Positions 33,756 through 45,197 are shown, numbered from the stretch's first letter. The stretch is 64,000 nt of DNA from Pseudoalteromonas luteoviolacea H33-S (GCF_001625695.1 NZ_AUXY01000074.1:62001-126000), one strand, 5' to 3'. The notes: generated by a model from the sequence alone, not told the origin. Program-made: numbers and translations.

Positions 33756-33792
33756 TTGATACTATTTTGCAAGAGAACAACTTCACTCAAAT

Positions 33793-33801
33793 TGTGGATA
33801 A
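33793..33801 (-). promoter_or_regulatory. DnaA box upstream of nrdA
   Basis: The minus strand reads TTATCCACA, a perfect consensus DnaA box, about 20 bases upstream of the proposed -35. A weaker TTATCCCAA lies at 33812-33804. In E. coli DnaA sites upstream of nrdAB link reductase expression to replication initiation, so a similar link is likely here. Confidence 0.6.
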
Positions 33802-33962
33802 CATTGGGATAAATTAACCGCGTTAGTGATTACTAACCTTATGCTATACACTAGGCCTGAGTGCGTAAAAAAATCAACTTCAGTTCATTAATTTTTGCCT
33901 TTTTTTAGCAAAAAAACTGAATGATTTTTTTCTGTTCAATTCTTTACCCAATTAAGTTTAAG

Positions 33963-34010
33963 ACACTATATGTAGTGTCTCAAATTATAATTTTTCACTA
34001 TATGTGCGAA
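33963..34010. promoter_or_regulatory. Second pair of NrdR-box-like sites at the end of gph
   Basis: ACACTATATGTAGTGT at 33963-33978 matches the NrdR consensus at 15 of 16 positions, the best match in the window. A half-matching TCACTATATGTGCGAA is at 33995-34010, 32 bases on, overlapping the gph stop codon. The pair is 254 bases upstream of the proximal pair. It may support looping or mark a second nrdA promoter. Confidence 0.5.
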
Positions 34011-34645
34011 ATCAGGTCAATTGGACGATTTGCGTTTACCTCTGCTTGCCATGATAGCGCTTCATCTAATGAGGGAATAAAGCCCCACAGTGCAGCGACC
34101 GAGCGCATTTGTGCTGCTTTGGCTGCTTGTATATCTCGTTCTGCATCACCGACATATAAAGTTTGCAAGGCAGAAACTCCCAATTTTTCAGCTGCAAGCA
34201 ATAGTGGTGCAGGGTGGGGTTTCGCTACATCAAGGGTATCTCCGCATACGACGACTTCAATATTTTTTAATGTAGTGATTTGTTGTAAAAGTGGGAAAGT
34301 TAAAAACTCTGGTTTGTTGGTAACTATACCGACTGCGATCCCCTTATCATGCAAAGATTGCAACATGTTATCGATCCCATCAAAACAATGGCTGTGGATA
34401 GCAATATTACTTTCATAATAATCTAAAACCTGCTGCCTCAAGGTCGCTAAGTCGTAGTTGATTAATTTGTCTTTAAAACCAACTTCAAGCAGGGCTTTGA
34501 CGCCATTGGAAATGGCGGGACTGTACTCACTTTTTGAAAGAGTCGGTAATCCATGCTCTGTTAAAACATGGTTTAGGGCAGCACCTAAATCATCACTGGT
34601 ATCAAGTAAAGTGCCGTCTAAATCAAATAAAACGGCTTGTGTCAT
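33998..34645 (-). CDS. gph: Phosphoglycolate phosphatase-type HAD hydrolase
   Basis: A 215-residue HAD-superfamily phosphatase of the Gph group. Motif [13 protein letters not shown] with nucleophile Asp, motif II VTNKPE, motif III Lys in AKPHPAP, and motif [16 protein letters not shown] helical cap domain lies between. The start overlaps the ubiG stop by 4 bases. Gph removes 2-phosphoglycolate, which arises in DNA repair; related HAD phosphatases with other substrates are possible. Confidence 0.88.
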   Translation of the reverse strand: MTQAVLFDLDGTLLDTSDDLGAALNHVLTEHGLPTLSKSEYSPAISNGVKALLEVGFKDKLINYDLATLRQQVLDYYESNIAIHSHCFDGIDNMLQSLHDKGIAVGIVTNKPEFLTFPLLQQITTLKNIEVVVCGDTLDVAKPHPAPLLLAAEKLGVSALQTLYVGDAERDIQAAKAAQMRSVAALWGFIPSLDEALSWQAEVNANRPIDLISHI

Positions 34646-35352
34646 GCTAGTTTCTCGAAGTGAAGTAGGTAATTTACACTAACATCGTCTGTTAGGGTAA
34701 ACGTTTTAGTGAACGGGTTGTAACTAATTCCTGCTGATGCACGTACTTTTAAACCATGTTGCTCAGCCCAACCAATTAAAGTCGAAGGGCGAATGAACTT
34801 GTTATGATCGTGTGTACCTTCAGGTACCATTTTTAAAAGCTTCTCTGCGGCAACAACAGCTAATAAATACGCTTTATGTGTTTTATTTAGAGTAGAAAAA
34901 AATACGCTGGCTCCCGGCTTAGCAGCTTTTGCGACTGCGGCAATGATTGCAGCAGGGTCGGGTACATGTTCTAACATTTCCATGCAAGTTACCACATCAA
35001 ACTGCTCAGGGTGCTCGTCAGCGAAAACTTCAGCGGGTATTTTTTGATAATCTACGCTGATTCCGCTTTCAAGGCTGTGAAGTTTAGCAACATTTAAAGG
35101 CTCTTGGCCCATATCAATGCCTGTCGCTTCTGCACCAAGCTTAGCCATACTCTCAGTTAAGATCCCGCCACCACATCCAACATCAAGTACTTTCTTCGAG
35201 AATAAGCCTGCACTTTTATCGTTGATGAAGTCCAACCTTAACGGGTTGATATCATGTAGCGGTTTAAATTCTCCTTCTGTATCCCACCATCTTTCAGCGA
35301 TTTCTTCGAATTTTGCGATTTCTTGGTGGTCTACATTTTGATGTTCGGTCAT
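34642..35352 (-). CDS. ubiG: Ubiquinone biosynthesis O-methyltransferase UbiG
   Basis: A 236-residue class I SAM methyltransferase that does both O-methylations of ubiquinone synthesis. The N-terminus [19 protein letters not shown] is typical; the SAM site is [19 protein letters not shown] and a second motif [13 protein letters not shown] follows. Divergent from gyrA, as in E. coli where ubiG lies between gyrA and nrdA. Confidence 0.95.
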   Translation of the reverse strand: MTEHQNVDHQEIAKFEEIAERWWDTEGEFKPLHDINPLRLDFINDKSAGLFSKKVLDVGCGGGILTESMAKLGAEATGIDMGQEPLNVAKLHSLESGISVDYQKIPAEVFADEHPEQFDVVTCMEMLEHVPDPAAIIAAVAKAAKPGASVFFSTLNKTHKAYLLAVVAAEKLLKMVPEGTHDHNKFIRPSTLIGWAEQHGLKVRASAGISYNPFTKTFTLTDDVSVNYLLHFEKLA

Positions 35353-35533
35353 AAAAAGCTTCCTCGTTTATCTGGGCGCATTGTATTGGCTATTTATAAA
35401 AATACCAGACATTTTACGACTGCAAATTGAATTTACCTGTGTTACTATCGGCAGCCGAATAAATAATAACTTAACCCTTTGTTGCTATTAGTGTGACACA
35501 AAAGGGCAAGACTCTGAAGGAAAGTGGTATCAA

Positions 35534-38209
35534 ATGACTGATCTCGCCAATGAAATCCTCCCGGTCAATATTGAAGATGAATTGAAAAATTCATACCTTG
35601 ATTACGCAATGAGCGTGATCGTAGGGCGTGCATTGCCAGACGTACGTGACGGACTGAAGCCAGTTCACCGTCGTGTACTTTTCGCAATGAACGAGCTACG
35701 AAATGACTGGAACAAACCTTATAAAAAATCAGCTCGTGTAGTCGGTGACGTCATCGGTAAATACCACCCTCATGGTGATAGTGCAGTATACGATACAATC
35801 GTACGTATGGCTCAGCCATTCTCTTTACGTTACATGCTTGTTGATGGTCAAGGTAACTTCGGTTCTGTCGATGGTGACTCGGCAGCTGCGATGCGTTATA
35901 CCGAAGTACGTATGGCAAAGATGTCTCATGAGCTTCTTGCTGATCTTGACAAAGAAACTGTCGATTATGTACCTAACTATGATGGCACAGAGCAGATCCC
36001 TGACGTGCTACCAACTAAAGTGCCAAACTTATTAGTGAATGGCTCTTCAGGTATCGCAGTTGGTATGGCGACAAACATCCCGCCACATAACCTAACTGAA
36101 GTGATCAATGGTTGCTTGGCAATTATTCAAAACCCTGACCTCACCATTGAAGAGCTAATGGAATATATTCCAGGCCCTGATTTCCCAACTGCGGCAATCA
36201 TCAGTGGTAAAAAAGGCATCGAACAAGCCTATAAAACTGGTCGTGGTAAGGTTTATATCCGTGCTCGTGCAGAGATTGAGACTGACGAGAAAACGGGCAA
36301 AGAAACGATTATTGTCCATGAGATCCCTTACCAGGTTAACAAAGCGCGTCTTATCGAAAAAATTGCTGAACTAGTAAAAGATAAGAAAGTAGAAGGTATC
36401 AGTGCATTACGTGATGAGTCTGACAAAGACGGTATGCGTATTGTTATTGAAATTAAGCGTGGTGAAGTAGGCGAGGTTGTGCTTAATAACCTATATGCTC
36501 AGACACAGCTACAAACCGTGTTTGGTATGAACATGGTTGCGCTTGATAACAATCAACCTAAGTGTTTCAACTTAAAAGAAATGCTAGAAGCGTTTGTTAT
36601 TCACCGTCGCGAAGTGGTTACACGTCGTACAGTTTACGACTTACGTAAGGCAAGAGACAGAGCACATACGCTTGAAGGTCTTGCTATTGCATTGGCAAAC
36701 ATCGACCCAATTATTGAACTAATTCGTAAGTCACCAACACCATCTGAAGCGAAAGCAGCATTAACAGCGCGTGCGTGGGAGCTTGGCTCGGTTGCACCTA
36801 TGCTTGAGCGTGCAGGTGAGCAAAATGTTGCAAGACCGGATTGGTTAGCAGATGAGCTTGGTATTAGAGATGGTCAATATTACCTTTCTGAACAACAAGC
36901 ACAGGCAATTCTTGATTTACGTCTACACAAGCTGACAGGCTTAGAGCATGAGAAGATCTTAGGTGAATACCAAGAACTACTAGACTTAATTGCTGAGCTA
37001 CTACACATTCTTTCGTCACCTGAGCGTTTAATGGAAGTTATCCGTGATGAGTTGGTTGAAATCAAAGATGTATATGGTGATGAGCGTCGCACGGAAATCA
37101 CTGCCGCAGCACATGACATCAGCCTTGAAGACCTAATTAACGAAGAAGATGTTGTTGTAACGCTATCTCATGAAGGTTACGTGAAGTATCAGCCTCTATC
37201 TGACTACGAAGCACAGCGTCGTGGTGGTAAAGGTAAAGCAGCAACGAGAATGAAAGACGAAGATTTCATCGAGCGTCTACTTGTGGCCAATACACACGAC
37301 ACAATACTTTGTTTCTCGACTGCGGGTAGATTGTATTGGTTGAAAGTATATCAACTACCATTGGCATCAAGACAAGCGCGTGGTAAGCCAATTGTTAACT
37401 TACTGCCTCTTGAAGAAGATGAACGTATCACAACGATTTTACCAGTCCGTGAATATGAAGAAGACAAGTATGTCTTAATGGCAACAGCCAATGGTACAGT
37501 GAAGAAAACACCACTGACAGCATACAGCCGTCAGCGTGCAAGCGGTATTATCGCAATCAACTTGAACGATGGTGATAACCTAATTGGTGCTGATATTACT
37601 GATGGCAGTAACGACATTATGTTATTTACAGACCACGGTAAAGTTGTTCGCTTTAATGAGAAACTACGTGACTCAGAAACAGGCGAAGTGAAGCTTGACC
37701 CTGAAACAGGCGAAGAAATGTTGGCATTACGTCCGATGGGTCGTACAGCAACAGGTGTTCGTGGTATTAAGATGCCAGATGGCGTAAAAGTTGTTTCATT
37801 GATTGTGCCTAAAAACGACGGTGCTATTTTAACGGTAACAGAAAACGGCTATGGCAAGCGTACGCCATTGGATGAATACCCAGCGAAGAGCCGAGCGACA
37901 CAAGGGGTTGTATCAATTAAGGTAACTGAGCGTAACGGTAACGTTGTTGGCGCAGTTCAAGTTGAAGACAACAATGAAATTATGCTTATCTCTAACCGAG
38001 GCACTTTGGTTAGAACGCGCGTAAATGAAGTCTCTACTGTAGGACGTAACACGCAAGGTGTTATATTGATCCGTACAATAGAAGATGAGCAAGTTGTCGG
38101 GCTTCAGCGCATCGAAGAAATTGAAGTAGATGAGATTGAAGATGCTGTTGTGGATGACGCTCAAGGTGAAGAAACACCACCGAGTACACCAGAACAAGAT
38201 TCTGAATAA
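35534..38209 (+). CDS. gyrA: DNA gyrase subunit A
   Basis: An 891-residue type II topoisomerase subunit that breaks and rejoins DNA. The catalytic Tyr122 is in [10 protein letters not shown]; the quinolone-determining positions Ser83 and Asp87 ([12 protein letters not shown]) are the susceptible residues with the same numbering as E. coli. The GyrA-box is QRRGGKG (about 559-565), followed by the beta-pinwheel C-terminal domain and a short acidic tail ending [15 protein letters not shown]... AAGGAAAG precedes the ATG. Confidence 0.97.
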   Translation: MTDLANEILPVNIEDELKNSYLDYAMSVIVGRALPDVRDGLKPVHRRVLFAMNELRNDWNKPYKKSARVVGDVIGKYHPHGDSAVYDTIVRMAQPFSLRYMLVDGQGNFGSVDGDSAAAMRYTEVRMAKMSHELLADLDKETVDYVPNYDGTEQIPDVLPTKVPNLLVNGSSGIAVGMATNIPPHNLTEVINGCLAIIQNPDLTIEELMEYIPGPDFPTAAIISGKKGIEQAYKTGRGKVYIRARAEIETDEKTGKETIIVHEIPYQVNKARLIEKIAELVKDKKVEGISALRDESDKDGMRIVIEIKRGEVGEVVLNNLYAQTQLQTVFGMNMVALDNNQPKCFNLKEMLEAFVIHRREVVTRRTVYDLRKARDRAHTLEGLAIALANIDPIIELIRKSPTPSEAKAALTARAWELGSVAPMLERAGEQNVARPDWLADELGIRDGQYYLSEQQAQAILDLRLHKLTGLEHEKILGEYQELLDLIAELLHILSSPERLMEVIRDELVEIKDVYGDERRTEITAAAHDISLEDLINEEDVVVTLSHEGYVKYQPLSDYEAQRRGGKGKAATRMKDEDFIERLLVANTHDTILCFSTAGRLYWLKVYQLPLASRQARGKPIVNLLPLEEDERITTILPVREYEEDKYVLMATANGTVKKTPLTAYSRQRASGIIAINLNDGDNLIGADITDGSNDIMLFTDHGKVVRFNEKLRDSETGEVKLDPETGEEMLALRPMGRTATGVRGIKMPDGVKVVSLIVPKNDGAILTVTENGYGKRTPLDEYPAKSRATQGVVSIKVTERNGNVVGAVQVEDNNEIMLISNRGTLVRTRVNEVSTVGRNTQGVILIRTIEDEQVVGLQRIEEIEVDEIEDAVVDDAQGEETPPSTPEQDSE

Positions 38210-38211
38210 TT

Positions 38212-38237
38212 AAAAAAGCGGCTTAGGCCGCTTTTTT
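38212..38237 (+). terminator. gyrA terminator
   Basis: An 11-bp stem AAAAAAGCGGC (38212-38222) with GCCGCTTTTTT (38227-38237), loop of 4 and T-run, directly after the gyrA stop. Confidence 0.9.
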
Positions 38238-38399
38238 ATTAAAAAAATTCAACCAAATTAAATAATTTGACCCAGAATTTTGTTTCATCTAACCCCGTAT
38301 TTGATGTAAATTCATAGACTGAAAGTTTATTTCCGTGTCGCGTTGTATAAACCGCTTTTTGCTGTTTGGCGGCACGTTTTATTTTGGAATGAGGAAAAT

Positions 38400-39482
38400 A
38401 TGACTGTTTATAACTTTTGTGCAGGCCCAGCGATGTTGCCCCCTGCAGTAATGGAGAAAGCGAAAGCAGAGTTTATCAACTGGCAAGGTTTAGGCGTATC
38501 CGTAATGGAAATAAGCCACCGCTCAGAGCCGTTTCTTAAGTTGGCTGAAGAATGTGAAGCAAGCTTGAGAAGGTTGATGAACATCTCTGATGAATTTGAA
38601 GTGCTATTTATGCACGGTGGCGGCAGAGGTCATTTCTCAGCGGTGCCGTTGAACTTACATTTGGACAATGCACCAGGTGTATATGTTGAGAATGGTATTT
38701 GGTCAATTGGCGCAACGAAAGAGGGCGCAAAGTTTACACAAGTTGAATCTGTTGATATTCGTACGGACAAAGAGGGTCAATTTGATATTTTACCGGTTTC
38801 AGATTGGCCACTACCTGAAAATGCTTCTTTTATCCATTACTGCCCGAATGAAACTATAGATGGCATTGAAATTTTTGACGTGCCAAAGCATCCAACAGCA
38901 CCAATCGTTGCGGATATGTCCTCAATGATTTTATCTCGAGAAATTAATGTCGATGATTTTGATTTGATTTATGCAGGCGCACAAAAGAATATCGGTCCGT
39001 CAGGTTTGAGCATTGCTATTGTTCGTAAGTCTTTATTAGAAAGAGAAGGGTTACCACGTCCTGCAATTTTGGATTACGCAATCGAAGCAAAGCAAAACAG
39101 CATGTACAACACACCACCAACATACGCTTGGTACTTAGCGGCGGAGGTATTCAAATACCTAGAGTCAATTGGTGGGGTGCCTGCAATGGAAAAGCACAAC
39201 AAAGAAAAAGCGGCGTTGTTATATGATTATATTGATAGCTCTGACTTTTATTACAACAAAGTAACGAGTACTTGCCGATCATTAATGAATGTGCCGTTTT
39301 GGCTCAAAGATGATGCGCTTAATGACACCTTCCTTGAGCAAGCAGAACAAAACGGCTTAATGGCGTTGGAAGGTCACCGCTTTGTCGGTGGTATGCGCGC
39401 CAGTATTTATAACTCAATGCCAATTGAGGGCATTGAAGCATTAATTGCGTTCATGAAGAAATTTGCAGCGGAGCACAGCTGA
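38400..39482 (+). CDS. serC: Phosphoserine aminotransferase
   Basis: A 360-residue PLP enzyme of serine and pyridoxal phosphate synthesis. It starts [19 protein letters not shown]; the PLP Lys is in [28 protein letters not shown] is the phosphate-binding loop region. The frame opens earlier at 38343, but the ATG at 38400 has GAGGAAAAT upstream and gives the family length. aroA begins on the last base of the serC stop (TGATG), so the two are coupled. Confidence 0.96.
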   Translation: MTVYNFCAGPAMLPPAVMEKAKAEFINWQGLGVSVMEISHRSEPFLKLAEECEASLRRLMNISDEFEVLFMHGGGRGHFSAVPLNLHLDNAPGVYVENGIWSIGATKEGAKFTQVESVDIRTDKEGQFDILPVSDWPLPENASFIHYCPNETIDGIEIFDVPKHPTAPIVADMSSMILSREINVDDFDLIYAGAQKNIGPSGLSIAIVRKSLLEREGLPRPAILDYAIEAKQNSMYNTPPTYAWYLAAEVFKYLESIGGVPAMEKHNKEKAALLYDYIDSSDFYYNKVTSTCRSLMNVPFWLKDDALNDTFLEQAEQNGLMALEGHRFVGGMRASIYNSMPIEGIEALIAFMKKFAAEHS

Positions 39483-40762
39483 TGGAACAGTTACCTTTAA
39501 GGCCAATAAAAAAAGTATCTGGCTCTGTGACCTTGCCAGGATCAAAGAGCTTATCAAATCGTATTCTTTTGCTTGCCGCTTTATGTGACGGAGTAACAGA
39601 AGTTCGCAATTTGTTAGACAGTGATGATATTCGTCATATGCTCGCAGCTTTAGATGTGATGGGTGTTAAGGTTGAATTGAACGATGACAAAACCATAGCG
39701 AAAGTACACGGTAACGGTGGTCACTTTAATACGCCTGAACAACCATTGTTTTTAGGTAACGCAGGTACAGCTTTTCGACCTCTGACTGCGGTTTTAGCAG
39801 CGACAGAGGGCAAGTTCAGGTTGACAGGTGAACCTAGAATGGAAGAGCGTCCAATTGGTCACCTTGTTGATGCACTTGATGCATTAGGTGCAGACGTTAC
39901 CTATCTAAAAAATGAACACTATCCGCCACTTAATATTGTAGGGAAAAAGCTAAAAGGCGGCACGGTTGAGATTGACGGCAGTATTTCAAGTCAGTTTTTG
40001 ACTGCGCTACTGATGGCTGCTCCACTATTTGATGGTGACAGTGAAATTAAGATCTCTGGTGAGCTAGTTTCTAAACCCTACATTGATATCACATTAGGTG
40101 TGATGAAGCAGTTTGGTGTGGTAGTAGAGCATGACAATTACGAAGTGTTTTATGTGAAAGGCCAACAGGGCTACACCTCACCAAGCAGTATTATGGTGGA
40201 AGGTGACGCTTCTTCTGCATCTTACTTCGTGGCAGCAGCAGCAATCGCAGGGGGCGAAATTGAAATAAATGGTGTTGGCAAAGCGAGCGTGCAAGGCGAT
40301 ATTGGTTTTGCACAAGTGATGGAGCAAGTTGGTGCCCAAATTGATTGGTATGACGAAAAGCTGGTTGTGAGAAAGGGAGAGTTGCAAGGTGTCGATATCG
40401 ACGCCAATGCTATCCCTGATGCGGCGATGACATTGGCTACCGTAGCCTTGTTTGCGAACGGTAAAACAGGGATTCGTAATATTTATAATTGGCGAGTGAA
40501 AGAAACCGATCGTTTATATGCAATGGCGACAGAACTTCGCAAAGTTGGTGCTCAAGTAGTTGAAGGTAAAGACTTTATCGAGATCACACCGCCAACTGAG
40601 TTCAAACACGCTGAGATAGACACTTATAACGATCACCGAATTGCAATGTGCTTCTCGATGGTCGCTGTTGGTGGTCAATCAGTTACGATTAATGATCCTG
40701 GTTGCACAGCGAAAACTTTTCCTACCTACTTTGATGTGCTCGCCTCAATTTCGCAGCACTAA
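39482..40762 (+). CDS. aroA: 5-enolpyruvylshikimate-3-phosphate synthase
   Basis: A 426-residue EPSP synthase of the shikimate pathway. The glyphosate/PEP loop is [31 protein letters not shown] at the N-terminus binds shikimate-3-phosphate; [27 protein letters not shown] and [13 protein letters not shown] are further signatures. By motif it is the class I (glyphosate-sensitive) form. It overlaps serC by one base. Confidence 0.97.
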   Translation: MEQLPLRPIKKVSGSVTLPGSKSLSNRILLLAALCDGVTEVRNLLDSDDIRHMLAALDVMGVKVELNDDKTIAKVHGNGGHFNTPEQPLFLGNAGTAFRPLTAVLAATEGKFRLTGEPRMEERPIGHLVDALDALGADVTYLKNEHYPPLNIVGKKLKGGTVEIDGSISSQFLTALLMAAPLFDGDSEIKISGELVSKPYIDITLGVMKQFGVVVEHDNYEVFYVKGQQGYTSPSSIMVEGDASSASYFVAAAAIAGGEIEINGVGKASVQGDIGFAQVMEQVGAQIDWYDEKLVVRKGELQGVDIDANAIPDAAMTLATVALFANGKTGIRNIYNWRVKETDRLYAMATELRKVGAQVVEGKDFIEITPPTEFKHAEIDTYNDHRIAMCFSMVAVGGQSVTINDPGCTAKTFPTYFDVLASISQH

Positions 40763-40772
40763 TCAGATTTAA

Positions 40773-40793
40773 GAGCGTGTTTTTTACACGCTC
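40773..40793 (+). terminator. Hairpin after aroA
   Basis: A 7-bp stem GAGCGTG (40773-40779) with CACGCTC (40787-40793) around a T-rich loop, 10 bases after the aroA stop. There is no T-run after it, so it may be a weak terminator or an mRNA 3' end. Confidence 0.5.
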
Positions 40794-40871
40794 CCATACC
40801 CAATTAAGATACAAATTCAACAATAGAACAAAAAGTTACATGTTGATAAGGATCTATTCATCAAACTTGCG

Positions 40872-40877
40872 TATAAT
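40872..40877 (+). promoter_or_regulatory. Candidate -10 element for cmk
   Basis: A perfect TATAAT at 40872-40877, 41 bases before the cmk ATG, in a gap of 156 bases after aroA. No good -35 is at the standard distance (TTGATA at 40843 is 23 bases away). It suggests cmk-rpsA has its own promoter. Confidence 0.45.
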
Positions 40878-40918
40878 AGGCGCCGATTTATATAAGGTGT
40901 GCATTTCAGGAGGTTTTA

Positions 40919-41626
40919 ATGCAGGCTGCAATGCCCGTAATCACCGTAGACGGCCCAAGCGGATCTGGCAAAGGGACTGTTTGTCGTTTGTTGGCTGAGA
41001 AATTAAATTGGGATGTTCTAGACAGCGGTGCAATATATCGCGTGCTGTCTATTGCAGTGTTACATCATCAAATCGCACTGGACAATGAAGAGGCGCTGGT
41101 TCCTTTAGCCGCGAACCTTGATGTTCAATTTATGATTGATAGTACGACTAAAAAATCTAGAATCGTGCTTGAAGGTGAAGATGTAACGAATACAATCCGA
41201 AATGAAGAAGTAGGAGCAACGGCTTCCAAAATAGCCATGCTTCCACGCGTTAGAGAGGCACTTTTACGCAGACAGCGTGCATTTAGAACTGAGAATGGCC
41301 TTATTGCGGATGGTCGCGATATGGGTACAGTTGTTTTCCCATCAGCGGAATTAAAAATTTATCTTACTGCAAGTGCTGAAGAACGTGCTAAGAGACGCTT
41401 TAATGAGTTGAAGGATAAGGGGCTTGATGTTACACTTGAGGGCCTTTTAGAAGATATCAAAGCACGTGATGACCGTGATATGAATAGAAAAGTAGCGCCG
41501 CTAGTGCCTGCTGCTGATGCTGTTCACATAGATACCACGACTTTAGATGCCGACCAAGTATATCAGCAAGTACTTAAACTTGTTGATGAAGCTGTGTTGT
41601 CAGGCAAACTTCCGAAAGTTAGCTAA
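40919..41626 (+). CDS. cmk: Cytidylate kinase
   Basis: A 235-residue NMP kinase that phosphorylates CMP and dCMP. P-loop [18 protein letters not shown] at the N-terminus; [19 protein letters not shown] and the lid region [18 protein letters not shown] follow. A strong AGGAGG lies 6 bases before the ATG at 40919. Located between aroA and rpsA, as in E. coli. Confidence 0.97.
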   Translation: MQAAMPVITVDGPSGSGKGTVCRLLAEKLNWDVLDSGAIYRVLSIAVLHHQIALDNEEALVPLAANLDVQFMIDSTTKKSRIVLEGEDVTNTIRNEEVGATASKIAMLPRVREALLRRQRAFRTENGLIADGRDMGTVVFPSAELKIYLTASAEERAKRRFNELKDKGLDVTLEGLLEDIKARDDRDMNRKVAPLVPAADAVHIDTTTLDADQVYQQVLKLVDEAVLSGKLPKVS

Positions 41627-41636
41627 TTTATCATAG

Positions 41637-41663
41637 CACTGGCAAGGCCGCCGGTGTTTTTTT
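41637..41663 (+). terminator. Terminator/attenuator between cmk and rpsA
   Basis: A 7-bp stem CACTGGC (41637-41643) with GCCGGTG (41650-41656; one G-T pair), then seven T. It lies 11 bases after cmk and 59 bases before rpsA, so rpsA is probably also transcribed from its own promoter. Confidence 0.7.
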
Positions 41664-41721
41664 AACTACCCCATGCAGCATGGTCGCTTATTGGTACATT
41701 TATATATGAGACGTATTTAGT

Positions 41722-43389
41722 ATGTCAGAAAATTTTGCGCAGTTATTTGAAGAAAGCCTAAAGGGTTTTGAAGCAGAGCAAGGCTCTATCGTTAAAGGTA
41801 CAGTTATTTCAATCGAGAACAACATCGTTCTTGTTGACGCTGGCCTTAAGTCTGAAAGTGCAATCCCTGCAGAGCAATTCAAAAATGCTGCTGGTGAACT
41901 AGAAGTTGCTGTTGGCGACGAAGTAGACGTAGCACTAGACGCAATCGAAGACGGTTTCGGTGAAACTATCCTTTCTCGTGAGAAAGCGAAGCGTCACGAA
42001 GCTTGGATCCGTCTTGAGAAAGCATGTGAAGATCAAGAGACTGTTATCGGTGTTATCAACGGTAAAGTTAAAGGTGGTTTCACTGTTGAAGTTGATTCAA
42101 TCCGTGCTTTCCTACCTGGTTCACTTGTTGATGTTCGTCCTGTACGTGACACTGCTCACCTTGAAGGTAAAGAGCTTGAGTTCAAAGTAATCAAGCTTGA
42201 CCAGAAGCGTAACAACGTTGTTGTTTCTCGTCGTGCAGTTATCGAATCTGAGAACTCACAAGAGCGTGAAGAGCTTCTTGCTAACCTTGTTGAAGGTCAA
42301 GAAGTTAAAGGTATCGTTAAAAACCTTACTGACTACGGTGCATTCGTAGATCTAGGTGGTGTTGACGGTCTACTTCACATCACTGACATGGCTTGGAAGC
42401 GCGTTAAGCACCCAAGTGAAATCGTAAATGTTGGTGACGAAATCGCTGTTAAAGTACTTAAGTTCGACAAAGAGAAGACTCGTGTTTCTCTAGGTCTTAA
42501 GCAACTTGGCGAAGATCCTTGGGCAGCAATCGCTGGTCGTTACCCAGAAGGCGCTAAGCTTACTGGTCGCGTAACTAACCTTACTGACTACGGTTGTTTC
42601 GTTGAGATCGAAGAAGGCGTTGAAGGTCTAGTACACGTTTCTGAAATGGACTGGACTAACAAGAACATCCACCCTTCAAAAGTTGTTTCACTAGGTGACA
42701 CAGTTGAAGTTATGGTTCTTGAAATCGACGAAGAGCGTCGTCGTATTTCTCTAGGTCTTAAGCAGTGTAAAGCTAACCCTTGGCAGGAATTTGCTCGTCT
42801 ACAGAACAAAGGCGACCAAGTTACTGGTAAGATCAAGTCAATCACTGACTTCGGTATCTTCATCGGTCTTGACGGCGGCATCGACGGTCTTGTACACCTT
42901 TCTGACATCTCTTGGAACACTCCAGGCGAAGAAGCTGTACGCGAGTACAAGAAAGGCGACGAGATCACTGCAATCGTTCTTCAGGTTGACCCAGAGCGTG
43001 AGCGTATCTCACTAGGCGTTAAGCAAATCGAAGCTGATCCTTTCAATAACTACCTAGACGCAAACAAAAAAGGTGCTATTGTTAAAGGTAAAGTGACTGA
43101 AGTTGACGCGAAAGGCGCAACTGTAGAGCTTGCTGAAGGTGTTGAAGGTTACATCCGTGTAGCTGACATCGCTCAAGAGCGCGTTGAAGATGCAACTTCT
43201 GTTGTTTCTGAAGGTGACGAAGTAGAAGCTAAATTTGTAGGTGTTGACCGTAAGAACCGTGCGATCAGCCTATCTGTTAAAGCTATCTTCGAAGCTGAAG
43301 AGAAAGAAGCTCTAGAGAAGCTTAAGAAAGAAGAGCCAGCGTTCGAAAACGCAATGGCAGCTGCTTTCAAAAATGCTCAAAAAGACTAA
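41722..43389 (+). CDS. rpsA: 30S ribosomal protein S1
   Basis: A 555-residue protein with six S1 (OB-fold) RNA-binding repeats, essential for translation of most mRNAs. The repeats are visible as [41 protein letters not shown] units, e.g. [13 protein letters not shown] and [13 protein letters not shown]. Codon use is strongly biased (GGT, CGT, AAA, CTT), as expected for very high expression. Length equals E. coli S1 (557). Confidence 0.98.
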   Translation: MSENFAQLFEESLKGFEAEQGSIVKGTVISIENNIVLVDAGLKSESAIPAEQFKNAAGELEVAVGDEVDVALDAIEDGFGETILSREKAKRHEAWIRLEKACEDQETVIGVINGKVKGGFTVEVDSIRAFLPGSLVDVRPVRDTAHLEGKELEFKVIKLDQKRNNVVVSRRAVIESENSQEREELLANLVEGQEVKGIVKNLTDYGAFVDLGGVDGLLHITDMAWKRVKHPSEIVNVGDEIAVKVLKFDKEKTRVSLGLKQLGEDPWAAIAGRYPEGAKLTGRVTNLTDYGCFVEIEEGVEGLVHVSEMDWTNKNIHPSKVVSLGDTVEVMVLEIDEERRRISLGLKQCKANPWQEFARLQNKGDQVTGKIKSITDFGIFIGLDGGIDGLVHLSDISWNTPGEEAVREYKKGDEITAIVLQVDPERERISLGVKQIEADPFNNYLDANKKGAIVKGKVTEVDAKGATVELAEGVEGYIRVADIAQERVEDATSVVSEGDEVEAKFVGVDRKNRAISLSVKAIFEAEEKEALEKLKKEEPAFENAMAAAFKNAQKD

Positions 43390-43404
43390 TTCTTAAGTCT
43401 AATC

Positions 43405-43433
43405 AAGAAGGGCACTTTAGCCCTTCTTTTTTT
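43405..43433 (+). terminator. rpsA terminator
   Basis: A 9-bp stem AAGAAGGGC (43405-43413) with GCCCTTCTT (43420-43428) and a T-run, 15 bases after rpsA. Confidence 0.85.
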
Positions 43434-43449
43434 ATTTAAAGGAAACGTT

Positions 43450-43740
43450 ATGACAAAGTCTGAATTAATAGAAAAACTTGCTGAACAGCATGCACATGTG
43501 CCTGTAAAAGACGTAGAAAATGCAGTAAAAGAAGTTTTAGAACAAATGGCGGGTTCACTATCAGGCTCTGATAGAATCGAAATCCGTGGCTTTGGCAGTT
43601 TCTCTCTGCACTATCGCTCTCCTAGAACTGGTCGCAACCCTAAAACAGGCGAAACAGTAGAGTTAGATGGCAAATATGTACCACATTTCAAGCCTGGAAA
43701 AGAATTAAGAGATCGCGTCAACGCTAGTCTCGAAGGGTAA
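43450..43740 (+). CDS. ihfB: Integration host factor subunit beta
   Basis: A 96-residue DNA-bending protein of the HU/IHF family. [30 protein letters not shown] at the start and [23 protein letters not shown] with the intercalating proline arm are typical of IHF-beta. It forms a heterodimer with IhfA (not in the window). It lies right after the rpsA terminator, and AAAGGAAACGTT precedes the ATG. Confidence 0.96.
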   Translation: MTKSELIEKLAEQHAHVPVKDVENAVKEVLEQMAGSLSGSDRIEIRGFGSFSLHYRSPRTGRNPKTGETVELDGKYVPHFKPGKELRDRVNASLEG

Positions 43741-43755
43741 TTGGAGATACCTAAT

Positions 43756-44025
43756 TTGGTTCGAGTTGTTAAGAAGGGACTACTTTTGGTGTTGCTTTTA
43801 GTGGCGTTTGTAGTAGGCACACAGAATCCGAATGTTGTTGAAGTAAACTTTATCGTTGCAAGTGCCGAAATGCCGTTAGCGACACTGCTGAGCTTATGTC
43901 TGTTTTCAGGTATAATTCTTGGTGTTTTGTTTAACTTGAGTTCACTCGTAAGGTTAAAACAAAAGAATCGTCAGTTACATAAAACGAATAATTTATTGTT
44001 GAATAAAGATCAAAGCCAGCCATGA
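43756..44025 (+). CDS. lapA: LapA, lipopolysaccharide assembly protein A (DUF1049)
   Basis: An 89-residue inner-membrane protein with two TM segments (GLLLVLLLVAFVVGTQNP and LATLLSLCLFSGIILGVLF) and a basic cytoplasmic tail. It works with LapB to control LpxC degradation and LPS synthesis in E. coli. The start is taken as the TTG at 43756, with GGAG 9 bases upstream; a TTG at 43741 directly after the ihfB stop is an alternative. The stop overlaps the lapB start by 4 bases. Confidence 0.9.
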   Translation: MVRVVKKGLLLVLLLVAFVVGTQNPNVVEVNFIVASAEMPLATLLSLCLFSGIILGVLFNLSSLVRLKQKNRQLHKTNNLLLNKDQSQP

Positions 44026-45158
44026 TCGAGCTTTTGTTCTTGCTGCTTCCTGTTGCCGCTGCTTATGGTTATGTAATGGGAAAGAACAGTGCTAAAAATT
44101 TGGCACATGAGCAAAATAGAAAAATCACATCCGAATATAGTAAAGGCCTAAAGTTCTTACTTGATAGAGAAGAAGATCAGGGTCTTGAGCATCTAATACA
44201 GCTGCTAGAAGTGTCAGCTGATTCTGTAGAGCATTATTTGACGCTCGCTACCTTATTTAGAAAACGCGGTGAACTTGATAGGGCAATCAAAATTCACGAG
44301 TTACTCATAGAGCAGCCTAATTTAGATATAGAATTGGTGAAATCCTGCCGGCTGGAATTAGCAAAAGATTATATAATGGCAGGGTTATTAGATGGGGCCG
44401 AATCTAATTTAGTTGTTTTAGTCAAAGCGGGTTTTGAAGATGCTTTGGAGCCCATGATCCAACTTTATTCGCAAACGAGAGACTGGCAAAAAGGTGTCAA
44501 TATGTACGAAGCATATTCGGACCTATTTTCTGATAAAGCCAGTTGCGCTGCAATTGCGAACTTTTATTGTGAAGTTGCTATTGAATCAAAAGATATCAAA
44601 TTTTTTGAACAAGCGACCAAGCTCAATCATCAAGCTATCAGACCTTTATATGAGTTAGGTCTTGATGCACACGGTCGCCAAGATAATGTAAAAGCAATTT
44701 ACTATTGGCGAAAACTGACCTCCGAATTTCCTCAAATCGCACCTCTTATTATCAACGATCTTCAAACCTGCTATCAGAGCTTGAATATTTCAGAAGAGTT
44801 TTATGGCTTGATAGGCGAATTACTCCCTAACGCAGGTGTAACAATAAAAATAAAACATTGTCAGGGGCTAGTAGAGTCTGGGAAAGTAACAGAAGCGATA
44901 GTATTTTTAACTGACAGCTTAAAGCGAGAGCCGTCAATAAGAGGATTCAGTTATTTACTGCAACTTTTGAGTGCCAAAAATGTAAAAATTCAAGATGTAT
45001 TAGAAGAGATTGATAACCTCGTTACATCTTACATATCCACTAAGCCTGATTATCAGTGTAACAAATGTGGCTTTACTAGCCATAAACTATACTGGTTATG
45101 CCCATCGTGTAAAACGTGGGAGTCAGTTGTGCCAAGTCGAGGCTTAGATGGTTATTAA
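44022..45158 (+). CDS. lapB: LapB (YciM), LPS assembly TPR protein
   Basis: A 378-residue protein anchored by an N-terminal TM segment (IELLFLLLPVAAAYGYVMG), followed by TPR repeats and a C-terminal rubredoxin-like zinc ribbon with CNKCGF and CPSCKTW. It helps FtsH degrade LpxC to balance LPS and phospholipid synthesis. It overlaps lapA by 4 bases and precedes pyrF, the same order as in E. coli. Confidence 0.95.
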   Translation: MIELLFLLLPVAAAYGYVMGKNSAKNLAHEQNRKITSEYSKGLKFLLDREEDQGLEHLIQLLEVSADSVEHYLTLATLFRKRGELDRAIKIHELLIEQPNLDIELVKSCRLELAKDYIMAGLLDGAESNLVVLVKAGFEDALEPMIQLYSQTRDWQKGVNMYEAYSDLFSDKASCAAIANFYCEVAIESKDIKFFEQATKLNHQAIRPLYELGLDAHGRQDNVKAIYYWRKLTSEFPQIAPLIINDLQTCYQSLNISEEFYGLIGELLPNAGVTIKIKHCQGLVESGKVTEAIVFLTDSLKREPSIRGFSYLLQLLSAKNVKIQDVLEEIDNLVTSYISTKPDYQCNKCGFTSHKLYWLCPSCKTWESVVPSRGLDGY

Positions 45159-45197
45159 TATTGTATGTGATTCTTTTAAAAGAAAATTAAGGTAATT

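Noticed and set aside
33812-33920. Replication origin suggested by DnaA boxes
   Set aside because: Only one perfect DnaA box is present; its place upstream of nrdA fits known regulation of nrdA by DnaA.
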